Shown here in pieces: positions 23,772 through 30,698 of a DNA stretch of 30,760 nucleotides. The first letter of the stretch is position 1. Every line of letters begins with the position of its first letter. This stretch comes from Parvularcula sp964556115. Lineage in GTDB: Bacteria > Pseudomonadota > Alphaproteobacteria > Caulobacterales > Parvularculaceae. The DNA is taken from positions 1 to 30,760 of the forward strand of contig CAZKVC010000021.1 in NCBI GenBank assembly GCA_964556115.1. The letters are read 5' to 3'. Made by a program: the position numbers and the translations under genes. The notes below the pieces were generated by a model. The model worked only from the letters and a program-made list of their open reading frames with translations, searched no databases and was not told the origin of the DNA.

Positions 23772-24557
23772 TTGGGTAAGCGGGTGTTCGACGATCACGT
23801 TCCGGAATTCGAAGAGGAAGCCACTGGCGGCGATGCCGCCGAGCAGCTGATCCTGCGGCTCGAGGGCTATGAAGGCCCGCTGGATGCACTTCTGGACCTC
23901 GCGCACCGCCAGAAAGTCGATCTCCGCGAAATCTCCGTTCTCGCTCTGGCGGAGCAGTATCTCCGCTTCGTGGAGGAGGCCCGCAGCCGGAACCTGCAGC
24001 TCGCCGCCGATTACCTCGTCATGGCGAGCTGGCTGACCTACCTCAAAACCCGGCTTCTGCTGCCCAAGCAGGACGATGACGAAGAACTGTCCGGTGAGGA
24101 AATCGCCGCACTTCTCGCCCACCGCCTCCAGCGCCTTGACGCCATGCGCAAGGCAGCACGGGCACTGACCGGCCGCAGGCTCCTTGGTCGCGATGTCTTC
24201 GCTCGGGGCGTGAGGAGCACCGAGATCCGCCGCACGACCCATACTGCCGCAGAGCTTTGGGATCTCCTGCAAGCCTATTCGGCCCAGCGCCTGCGCGCCG
24301 CTCCGCCGGAAAAGCGCAAGGATCCGATCCCGGTGATGCGTATCGAAGAGGCGCGCGACGAACTGCGCTCGGCCCTCCGCGGCCGCGACGACTGGTTCGA
24401 GCTGACCGGGCTTGCGATGAGCAACCCCTTCCGCGCGCCGAGGGGCTCTGTCGTCGCCTCGACATTCACCGCAGCGCTTGAGGCGGCTCGTGATGGCCAC
24501 GCTGAGGTCCGGCAGGACAAACCTTTCGCGCCCGTCATGGTGAAGGCAGCATCGTGA
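23772..24557 (+). CDS. scpA: Segregation and condensation protein A
   Basis: A 261-aa kleisin subunit that bridges SMC heads and binds ScpB, for chromosome compaction and segregation. The N-terminal kleisin helix begins LRLEGYEGPLDALLDLAHRQKVDLREISVLALAEQYL, and VMASWLTYLKTRLLLP is the family's second signature. The C-terminal winged helix includes DWFELTGLAM. I chose the TTG at 23772, with GGGGAAAG 5 nt upstream; an in-frame GTG at 23784 is an alternative that loses only four residues. The stop overlaps the scpB start (GTGA). No smc gene is in the window. Confidence 0.93.
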   Translation: MGKRVFDDHVPEFEEEATGGDAAEQLILRLEGYEGPLDALLDLAHRQKVDLREISVLALAEQYLRFVEEARSRNLQLAADYLVMASWLTYLKTRLLLPKQDDDEELSGEEIAALLAHRLQRLDAMRKAARALTGRRLLGRDVFARGVRSTEIRRTTHTAAELWDLLQAYSAQRLRAAPPEKRKDPIPVMRIEEARDELRSALRGRDDWFELTGLAMSNPFRAPRGSVVASTFTAALEAARDGHAEVRQDKPFAPVMVKAAS

Positions 24558-25258
24558 GCTATTCAGACCGCGAAGATGAGACTGTGGACCAGGATTTCGC
24601 CGATCTCGAAGAGGCCGAGCTTCATGATCCTGAAGTCGCGGAGGCGCAGCGTTTACGCCGGATCGAAGCCCTGTTGTTCGCCTCGCCGGAGCCGCTGAGC
24701 GAGACTGTCATTGCCGACCGCGTGCCCGGCGGGGCGGTGAAGCCGCTGCTCGAAGAACTCTCCAGTCATTACGAGAACCGCGGCGTCAACCTTCGTCAGG
24801 TGGGCGGACGCTGGCAGTTCGTCACCGCAGAAGACTGCGCCAAGGTTCTGATCACGACCCAGGAGACGACGCGGAAGCTCTCCCGCCCAGCGCTCGAGAC
24901 GCTCGCCATCATCGCGTACCATCAGCCGTGCAGCCGCGCGGATATTGAAGAGGTTCGCGGGGTCTCGGTGAGCAAGGGGTCTCTCGACCAGCTTCTCTCT
25001 CTGGGCTGGATCAAGATGAAAGGCAGGCGGGACGCCCCCGGACGGCCGCTCCTCTACGGCACGACGGCCGCTTTCCTCGAGCACTTCGATCTGGAGACCA
25101 TCGGTGATTTGCCGGGTCTTCAGGATTTGAAAGCGCAAGGCCTGCTAGAAGGGCATCTGCCGCCCGGCTTCGACGTTCCTCGCCCGGTCTCGAGCGATGA
25201 TGACGACGAAGACGAGGACGGTGAGGAAGCCGGCTACGATACGGCTTTCGGTTCTTGA
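24554..25258 (+). CDS. scpB: Segregation and condensation protein B
   Basis: A 234-aa ScpB, the dimeric winged-helix partner of ScpA in the SMC complex. The first winged helix starts LRRIEALLFASPEPLSE. The second contains TLAIIAYHQPCSRADIEEVRGVS and GSLDQLLSLGWI, ending at GRPLLYGTTAAFLEHF. The C-terminal tail is strongly acidic (about 215-230, DDDDEDEDGEE), as is the N-terminal leader. The start is GTG at 24554, overlapping the scpA stop by 4 nt, so stoichiometric production by translational coupling is likely. A 61-nt gap leads to tatA. Confidence 0.95.
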   Translation: MSYSDREDETVDQDFADLEEAELHDPEVAEAQRLRRIEALLFASPEPLSETVIADRVPGGAVKPLLEELSSHYENRGVNLRQVGGRWQFVTAEDCAKVLITTQETTRKLSRPALETLAIIAYHQPCSRADIEEVRGVSVSKGSLDQLLSLGWIKMKGRRDAPGRPLLYGTTAAFLEHFDLETIGDLPGLQDLKAQGLLEGHLPPGFDVPRPVSSDDDDEDEDGEEAGYDTAFGS

Positions 25259-25319
25259 TTTGAACGGAGGCGGCGCGCAGGTCAGGGCCTGAACGCATCG
25301 ACCTCATGGAGACTGCACC

Positions 25320-25565
25320 ATGGTGCCCGGTTGGCAGCAGCTACTGATCGTCCTCGTCCTCGTCCTGATCCTGTTCGGGGGCCGCGGCAGGATCTCGTCT
25401 TTGATGGGGGACATGGCGAAGGGTATCAAATCCTTCCGCAAGGGCCTCGCCGAGGATGACAGCGACGAGCAGGAGGCGCCGGAACAGGGCGCCACCGCTT
25501 CGCTCGAGGCGAAGGAACATGACGGCGTGGTCCATCCCGAGAAGCGTCCGCAAGCAAGCGAATGA
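25320..25565 (+). CDS. tatA: Twin-arginine translocase subunit TatA
   Basis: An 81-aa TatA that forms the membrane-thinning pore complex for folded-protein export. One membrane helix (about 5-19, WQQLLIVLVLVLILF) with polar Gln6/Gln7 near its start is followed by the hinge Phe19-Gly20, the amphipathic helix (RISSLMGDMAKGIKSFRKG) and an acidic tail. A GGAG lies 9 nt before the ATG. The stop overlaps the tatB start (ATGA). The scpB-tatA adjacency is typical of alphaproteobacteria. Confidence 0.93.
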   Translation: MVPGWQQLLIVLVLVLILFGGRGRISSLMGDMAKGIKSFRKGLAEDDSDEQEAPEQGATASLEAKEHDGVVHPEKRPQASE

Positions 25566-25885
25566 GCCTTGTCCCGCAGCTCGGTCTGCCGGAGATCATG
25601 GTTCTGGCGGTGTTGGCCCTTCTGGTAATCGGACCGAAGGACCTGCCGCGTTTTCTGCATGGTGCCGGCAAGCTCGTTGGCAAGGCACGCCGCCTCGCCG
25701 ATGAATTCCGTATGGGTATCAGCCAGATGGCCCGCGAGGCGGAGCTGGACGAGATGCGGCAGGAGATCGAACGGCTGAAGTCGAACGCTGGCGGCGACGA
25801 TGCGACCCGCACCTTCAGCGAGATCGACCGCGAGATGCGCAAGAAGCCCGAGTCCGGCAAGAAGACGGCTGGTGACGATGGCTGA
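25562..25885 (+). CDS. tatB: Twin-arginine translocase subunit TatB
   Basis: A 107-aa TatB that works with TatC as the receptor for twin-arginine signal peptides. The membrane helix is GLPEIMVLAVLALLVIGPKDLP, with the family's conserved Glu11 and the GP hinge. A long amphipathic helix follows (GKLVGKARRLADEFRMGISQMAREAELDEMRQEIERL), then a charged tail. It overlaps tatA by 4 nt and tatC by 8 nt. Confidence 0.94.
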   Translation: MSLVPQLGLPEIMVLAVLALLVIGPKDLPRFLHGAGKLVGKARRLADEFRMGISQMAREAELDEMRQEIERLKSNAGGDDATRTFSEIDREMRKKPESGKKTAGDDG

Positions 25886-26696
25886 CGAACTGCCTCGCCC
25901 GGACATCGTCGATGACGGCGCCGACGAGATCGAAAAGAGCAGGGCGCCGTTGATGGCTCATCTGACGGAACTCCGTCAGAGGCTGCTGATCATTGTCGGC
26001 GCTCTGGCAGTGTTCTTCGTCCTGGCCTTTCTTGTGAGCGCGCCGCTCTATAACTGGCTGACCCTGCCTTACGTGAAAGCGCTCGCAGCGGCGGGGCAGG
26101 AGGTTGCGGTTCTCAACTACTTCCCGCTCGAGCTTTTCTTCGCGCAAGTGAAGCTGAGCTTCTTTGCGGCCTTGATGGCAAGCTTTCCGATTACCGCCTG
26201 GCAGATCTACGCTTTCGTGGCGCCGGGTCTCTACCGGTCGGAACAGCGGGCCGTTCTGCCCTTTCTCTTCGCCATGCCGATACTCTTCTCGCTCGGCATA
26301 GCGCTGGTGCACCAGATGGTCCTGCCGATGGTGCTCGACTTCGCGCTCGGTATCGAGACCCGCGCTGAAATTGGCGCTTCGGCCAGCTACAATCTCTTCG
26401 TGAAGGTCGGGGACTATCTCGATCTGGCGGTGGCGCTGATCCTGGGCTTCGGTTTCGCGTTCCAGCTGCCGGTGGTCTTGATGCTGCTTGGCCAGGCGGG
26501 GATCGTCACGGATAGCTTCCTCGTGAAGAACCGCCGCTATGCGATCGTGATTATTTTTCTCTTCGCCGCGTTCCTGACCCCGCCAGACCCCCTCAGTCAG
26601 TTGGCACTCGGCTGCACCGTGCTTCTACTTTACGAACTGTCCATCTGGGGCGTGCGCTGGACACAAAAAAGGCGGAGAGCCGAAGTCTCCGCCTGA
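25878..26696 (+). CDS. tatC: Twin-arginine translocase subunit TatC
   Basis: A 272-aa six-helix membrane protein that recognises the twin-arginine motif. The key cytoplasmic residues are present: HLTELRQRLL with Glu31, then PGLYRSEQR with Glu122; LTPPDPLSQ near the C-terminal helices is also typical. The ATG at 25878 lies in the last codons of tatB; a GTG two codons earlier is possible. The 3' end of the coding sequence doubles as a terminator for the gene on the opposite strand. serS, often next in related genomes, is not here. Confidence 0.95.
   Translation: MADELPRPDIVDDGADEIEKSRAPLMAHLTELRQRLLIIVGALAVFFVLAFLVSAPLYNWLTLPYVKALAAAGQEVAVLNYFPLELFFAQVKLSFFAALMASFPITAWQIYAFVAPGLYRSEQRAVLPFLFAMPILFSLGIALVHQMVLPMVLDFALGIETRAEIGASASYNLFVKVGDYLDLAVALILGFGFAFQLPVVLMLLGQAGIVTDSFLVKNRRYAIVIIFLFAAFLTPPDPLSQLALGCTVLLLYELSIWGVRWTQKRRRAEVSA
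26665..26693 (-). terminator. Minus-strand terminator inside the end of tatC
   Basis: GGCGGAGA (26671-26678) and TCTCCGCC (26686-26693) form an 8-bp stem. On the minus strand the stem is followed by TTTTTT (complement of the A run 26665-26670). It is correctly placed, about 60 nt past the mucR stop, to end that transcript. It lies wholly within the tatC coding sequence. On the plus strand no T run follows the stem. Confidence 0.8.
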
Positions 26697-26754
26697 CGAT
26701 TTGCAGTAGCCTCAATCGAACCAACGGCTCGCTTGGAAATTTTACCGCACAGGG

Positions 26755-27222
26755 TTAACCAGTACTCGCCTTCCGCGCGCGGGTCTTTTTCGTCGCCTTG
26801 CGACCGCCTTGGGTGCCGAGGCCGATTTGCTTGGCGAATTCCGAACGGCGCTTGGCGTAGTTCGGCGCAACCATGGGGTAATCGGCGGGCAGGTTCCACT
26901 TACGCCGATAATCTTCGGGGCTCATATTGTACTGCGTGCGAAGATAACGCTTCAGCATCTTCAGCTTTTTGCCGTCTTCGAGGCAGATCAGGTAGTCGTC
27001 AGTGATCGACCGCTTGACCGGAACCGCAGGTTTTTTCTGCGTCTCTTCTTCCTGAGCCGTTCCGCCAAGGTTGTTCAGCGTCGAATAGGTGTTCTGGATG
27101 AGGTCCTGCAGCTGCTCGGCCGGAACCGAGTTGTTGCTCACAAAAGCCGACACGATGTCAGTTGTGAGACTAAGAGCTTCAGATTTGTCGAGAGCTGCTT
27201 GCTCATTGGTGTTTTCTGTCAT
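26755..27222 (-). CDS. mucR: MucR/Ros-family transcriptional regulator with altered zinc-ligand positions
   Basis: A 155-aa DNA-binding regulator. MucR proteins form oligomers that bind AT-rich promoters and control cell cycle, exopolysaccharide, motility and virulence genes. The N-terminal part (about 15-55) is the helical oligomerisation region. The Ros-type finger spans about 77-135: ICLEDGKKLKMLKRYLRTQYNMSPEDYRRKWNLP split by the usual turn, then DYPMVAPNYAKRRSEFAK. By Ros spacing the metal positions are Cys80, Asp83, Tyr93 and Tyr98, so only one normal ligand remains. The tail is basic (KATKKTRARK). I chose MTENTNEQ at 27222, with AAGGG upstream, over an in-frame start 14 codons earlier. 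Confidence 0.9.
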   Translation of the reverse strand: MTENTNEQAALDKSEALSLTTDIVSAFVSNNSVPAEQLQDLIQNTYSTLNNLGGTAQEEETQKKPAVPVKRSITDDYLICLEDGKKLKMLKRYLRTQYNMSPEDYRRKWNLPADYPMVAPNYAKRRSEFAKQIGLGTQGGRKATKKTRARKASTG

Positions 27223-27492
27223 TATCGGCCCTTGTTGCACCGGAAAACTTGTTGATGACGGCATTTTGACGAATCAGGTCCGCCCGCCGTCCAAGTAGTG
27301 AAAGTCCGGCTATAAAGATGTTTTCCCCAGTCTCCAAGTCAAAAACGGAAATAACCACATCAGCTGGTGAAGCTGAGTTGCGGGACATCACCATCCTGCA
27401 ACCGCCGGTCAAGCCGGGACCAAACGCCCCTTTAATACCGGATGTGACCGGCGTAGGAGCAGCAGCAGGTGTTATCAGATAGGCGGCTTGTC
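27223..27492 (+). other. Divergent mucR-glyA intergenic region
   Basis: This is a 270-bp region, less GC-rich than the genes around it. On the minus strand TTGACT (27342-27337) lies 20 nt from TTTATA (27316-27311), a loose promoter pattern for mucR; on the plus strand the same TATAAA could serve glyA. A plus-strand frame from ATG 27318 to TAG 27482 would encode 54 residues. A minus-strand frame here is also open for about 70 codons into mucR. Neither resembles a protein I know. I see no riboswitch. Confidence 0.4.
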
Positions 27493-28788
27493 ATGACCAT
27501 TCCATTCCAACTGGCTTCGCAGCCTTTCTCTTTCTCCCGCTCGATCAGAGAGACCGATCCGCAACTCGACCAGATGATGCAGAAGGAGCTCGAGCGGCAG
27601 CAAAGCCAGATCGAGCTGATCGCGTCGGAAAATATCGTCAGCCGCGCGGTCCTCGAAGCGCAGGGAAGTGTGCTGACCAACAAATATGCCGAGGGCTATC
27701 CTGGCCGCCGATACTATGGCGGCTGCGCTTTCGTCGATGAGGTGGAGCAGCTCGCCATCGACCGGGCCAAGGCGCTGTTCAACGCCGAAGAGGCCATCGT
27801 GCAGCCTCACTCTGGCAGCCAGGCGAACCAGGCCGTGTTCATGGCGCTCCTGAAGCCGGGCGACAAGATCATGGGCCTCGACCTCGCCGCCGGGGGCCAC
27901 CTGACCCACGGTGCCAAGGTCAATCAGTCCGGCAAGTGGTTCGATGCCGTCCATTACGGTGTCGGTGCCGAGGACCATCTGATCGACATGAACAATGTCC
28001 GTGAGCGTGCCCTCGAGGAGAAACCGAAGCTCATCATCGCGGGCGGTTCTGCTTATTCACGGATCATCGACTTTGCCGCCTTCCGGAAGATCGCCGATGA
28101 AGTCGGTGCCTACCTTCTGGTCGATATGGCCCACTTCTCCGGGCTCGTCGCCGGGGGTCACTACCCTTCGCCAGTGCCCCATGCCCACGCGGTGACGTCC
28201 ACCACGCACAAGACGCTGCGGGGTCCGCGCGGCGGCATCATCCTGACCAATGAAAAAGACCTCGCCAAGAAATTCCGCTCGGCGCTCTTCCCTGGCCTGC
28301 AGGGCGGACCGCTGATGCATGTGATTGCGGGCAAGGCCGCCGCTTTCGGCGAAGCGCTGACCGATGATTACAAGGCCTATACCGGCCGCGTCATCGAAAA
28401 CGCCAAGGCGCTGGCTGAAGTGCTTGTCGAAGCGGGCTATGCCGTCGTCTCCGGTGGCACCGACACCCATGTCATGCTGGTCGATCTTCGGCCCAAGGGC
28501 GTGAAGGGCAATGCCGCTGAAGAAGCGCTCGAGCGGGCGGGCATGACCTGTAACAAGAACGGTGTGCCCAACGATCCGGAGAAACCGGCCGTCACCTCGG
28601 GTATCCGTCTTGGCACGCCCGCTGCGACCACCCGCGGCTTCGGAACCGAAGAGTTCCGCGAGACCGGACGGCTGATCGCCCGTGTCCTCGACGGCCTCGC
28701 AGAGGGCGGCGATACGGCTGCGCTCGAAGATACGGTTCGGGCAGAGGTGAGGGCGCTGACGGCGCGCTTTCCGATCTACAAAGGCTAA
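27493..28788 (+). CDS. glyA: Serine hydroxymethyltransferase
   Basis: A 431-aa PLP enzyme that interconverts serine plus tetrahydrofolate with glycine plus methylene-tetrahydrofolate, the main source of one-carbon units. The PLP lysine is Lys240 in TSTTHKTLRGPRGG; Asp211 and His214 in LVDMAHFSGL contact the cofactor. Also present are ELIASENIVS, NKYAEGYPGRRYYGG and QPHSGSQANQAV. The length is standard. The ATG at 27493 has AGGCGG upstream; an in-frame TTG at 27469 is less likely. nrdR follows after 47 nt, the normal alphaproteobacterial order. Confidence 0.97.
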   Translation: MTIPFQLASQPFSFSRSIRETDPQLDQMMQKELERQQSQIELIASENIVSRAVLEAQGSVLTNKYAEGYPGRRYYGGCAFVDEVEQLAIDRAKALFNAEEAIVQPHSGSQANQAVFMALLKPGDKIMGLDLAAGGHLTHGAKVNQSGKWFDAVHYGVGAEDHLIDMNNVRERALEEKPKLIIAGGSAYSRIIDFAAFRKIADEVGAYLLVDMAHFSGLVAGGHYPSPVPHAHAVTSTTHKTLRGPRGGIILTNEKDLAKKFRSALFPGLQGGPLMHVIAGKAAAFGEALTDDYKAYTGRVIENAKALAEVLVEAGYAVVSGGTDTHVMLVDLRPKGVKGNAAEEALERAGMTCNKNGVPNDPEKPAVTSGIRLGTPAATTRGFGTEEFRETGRLIARVLDGLAEGGDTAALEDTVRAEVRALTARFPIYKG

Positions 28789-28800
28789 CCCGGCACGGCC

Positions 28801-28828
28801 TTCCCAAGCCTTGGGGAAAGGGTTATCT
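28801..28828 (+). promoter_or_regulatory. Possible promoter giving a leaderless nrdR mRNA
   Basis: TTCCCA (28801-28806), a 16-nt spacer and TTATCT (28823-28828) look like a weak -35/-10 pair. A start 7-8 nt past the -10 would fall on the A of the nrdR ATG at 28836, and no Shine-Dalgarno lies at normal distance. The spacer holds a short CCCAA/TTGGG inverted repeat that could instead be a trace of a glyA terminator. Confidence 0.3.
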
Positions 28829-28835
28829 GCCCGCG

Positions 28836-29288
28836 ATGCGATGCCCTTTTTGCCAAGGTGAAGACACTCAAGTGAAGGACTCGCGGCCCGCCGATGACGG
28901 GGCCGCGATCCGTCGGCGCAGGCTATGCAACTCCTGCGAAGCGCGCTTCACCACCTTCGAAAGAGTGCAGCTGCGTGAGCTCGTGGTCCTGAAAAGCTCG
29001 GGCCGCAAGGCGCCGTTCGACCGCGAGAAGCTCGCCCGCTCGATCTCTATCGCGACCCGCAAGCGGGATATCGATCAGGACACGATCGACCGGACCGTCA
29101 GCCGCATTGTCCGGACGCTGGAACAGTCCGGCGAGACCGAGATTGCCTCTTCCCAGATTGGCGCGCACGTCATGGCCGCGCTCAAGGAAATCGATGACGT
29201 GGCCTTCGTGCGCTACGCCAGTGTGTATAAGAACTTTCGGAAGGCTGAGGATTTCGAAGCTTTCCTTCGTGAATTGGAAGGCCGATGA
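28836..29288 (+). CDS. nrdR: Transcriptional repressor NrdR
   Basis: A 150-aa repressor of ribonucleotide reductase genes that senses ATP/dATP. The N-terminal zinc ribbon has Cys3, Cys6, Cys31 and Cys34 (MRCPFC...CNSC). The ATP-cone domain (about 49-139) starts VVLKSSGRKAPFDREKL and ends near VAFVRYASVYKNF. The length is standard. The nusB start overlaps its stop (ATGA), so the two are translationally coupled. The riboflavin genes that often lie between nrdR and nusB in related bacteria are absent. Confidence 0.97.
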   Translation: MRCPFCQGEDTQVKDSRPADDGAAIRRRRLCNSCEARFTTFERVQLRELVVLKSSGRKAPFDREKLARSISIATRKRDIDQDTIDRTVSRIVRTLEQSGETEIASSQIGAHVMAALKEIDDVAFVRYASVYKNFRKAEDFEAFLRELEGR

Positions 29289-29773
29289 ACAAGACCGACG
29301 CCTATGCGAAATCGCGCCGCGAAGCCCGCACGCTTGCGCGGCTCGGCGCCGTGCAGGCTCTCTATCAGATGGAACAGTCCGGGCAGGGCGTGGATGCGGT
29401 GGTGCGCGAGTTCGTCCACTACCGCCTCGGCGGGGAGCTCGACGGTGCGGCGATCCGGGAGGCCGACGACGAATTCTTCACCGATCTCGTCCGCGGCGTT
29501 ATCGATGCGCAAAAGCCAATCGACCCCCTCATCAACAGGAACCTGCGGGAAGGCTGGTCGCTGAAGCGGCTGGACAGCACCGCCCGCGCCATCCTGCGCT
29601 GCGCCGCCTACGAACTGATCCGCCTGCCGGACATTCCGGCGGTGGTGGTGCTCGACGAGTATATCGAGATCGCCAAGGACTTCTTCGGTGAGGGCGAGCA
29701 GGAGCCGAAATTCATCAACGCCGTTCTCGAAGCCTGCGCCAAGCAGGCGCGCGCCGAAGAGTTCGCCGGTTGA
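29285..29773 (+). CDS. nusB: Transcription antitermination factor NusB
   Basis: A 162-aa all-helical RNA-binding protein that, with NusE (S10), binds boxA RNA and supports rRNA transcription antitermination. Typical stretches are SRREARTLARLGAVQALYQME at the N-terminus (arginine-rich, RNA contact), LDSTARAILRCAAYEL, and IPAVVVLDEYIEIAKDFFGEGEQEPKFINAVLE. It is slightly longer than the E. coli protein, as is normal in alphaproteobacteria. The ATG overlaps the nrdR stop, and thiL follows after 4 nt. Confidence 0.96.
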   Translation: MNKTDAYAKSRREARTLARLGAVQALYQMEQSGQGVDAVVREFVHYRLGGELDGAAIREADDEFFTDLVRGVIDAQKPIDPLINRNLREGWSLKRLDSTARAILRCAAYELIRLPDIPAVVVLDEYIEIAKDFFGEGEQEPKFINAVLEACAKQARAEEFAG

Positions 29774-29777
29774 GGCC

Positions 29778-30695
29778 GTGTCCGAATTCGGCCTGATAGC
29801 GCGGCATCTGGCACCCCTTTCGGGTGAAGGCGCGTTCGGCCTGAAAGACGACGCCGCGCTCTTCGGCGGTTTTGTTCTGACCAAGGACGTTCTCGTCGAA
29901 GGCGTCCATTTCCTTCCCGGCGATCCCCTGGACCTCGTTGCGCGCAAGGCGGTGCGGGTGAACCTCTCCGACATCATCGCCAAGGGCGCGCGGCCCAGAG
30001 CCTACCTTCTGGGCCTTGTTCTGCCGAAGGAACGCGGGGAGCAAGCCGTCGAAGCAATCGCCAAGGGTCTTCGCGAGGAGCAGTCGGGCAGCGGCCTTGC
30101 ACTTCTCGGGGGAGATACCACAACGGGCCCGTGCCTGATGCTCAGTATCACGATGTTCGGGGAGCCCGGCCCGCGCGGCATGGTCAGGCGAAGCGGCGGG
30201 AAGGCAGGCGATCGCCTCTTCGTCAGCGGAACGATCGGCAATGGGCTTCTCGGCCTGGAAGCCGCACAGGCGGGCGATGCAGAAGGAGCGATGCCTTATC
30301 GTCTGCCGGCGATCCCGCTCGGCGTAGAAGACGTCATAGCTGCCCATGGGTCAGCGGCGCTGGACATATCGGATGGCCTCATCGCCGATGCGGGACACTT
30401 GGCGGCGGAGAGCGGGGTCAGCCTCAGGATCGAGGCGAAGAGGGTGCCCCTGTCACCGGCTGGCCAACGAGCGTCGGAGAAGGGCAGGCTGACCGAGCTT
30501 TTGACCCATGGGGACGACTATCAGGCCCTCCTCCTCGTGCCCGAAGAGGCGGTCGGCGCGCTGAGAAAGGCGTGGCCGGAAGAGGTTCGGCTGACTGAAA
30601 TCGGCTGGGCCGAACCCGGCAGCGGCGTGACGCTGGTGAGCGAAAGCGGCGAAGTGATAGAGGCGGAAAAGCCCGGCTGGGATCACTTCGCCTGA
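29778..30695 (+). CDS. thiL: Thiamine-monophosphate kinase
   Basis: A 305-aa enzyme that phosphorylates thiamine monophosphate with ATP to make the cofactor thiamine diphosphate. It has the PurM/ThiL fold, with metal-binding aspartates in LKDDAALF (24-25), TKDVLVEGVHF (37), NLSDIIAKGA (65), GGDTTTGP (113) and DISDGL (196-199), and a late HGDDYQALL. The proper start is the GTG at 29778, giving VSEFGLIARHLAPL, 4 nt after the nusB stop; the open frame further upstream is overlap with nusB. The nusB-thiL pairing is widely conserved. Confidence 0.95.
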   Translation: MSEFGLIARHLAPLSGEGAFGLKDDAALFGGFVLTKDVLVEGVHFLPGDPLDLVARKAVRVNLSDIIAKGARPRAYLLGLVLPKERGEQAVEAIAKGLREEQSGSGLALLGGDTTTGPCLMLSITMFGEPGPRGMVRRSGGKAGDRLFVSGTIGNGLLGLEAAQAGDAEGAMPYRLPAIPLGVEDVIAAHGSAALDISDGLIADAGHLAAESGVSLRIEAKRVPLSPAGQRASEKGRLTELLTHGDDYQALLLVPEEAVGALRKAWPEEVRLTEIGWAEPGSGVTLVSESGEVIEAEKPGWDHFA

Positions 30696-30698
30696 GAA

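Noticed and set aside
27203..27412. A minus-strand frame of 69 codons upstream of and overlapping mucR
   Set aside because: It overlaps the mucR start in another frame and matches no family I know; more likely leader sequence than a gene.
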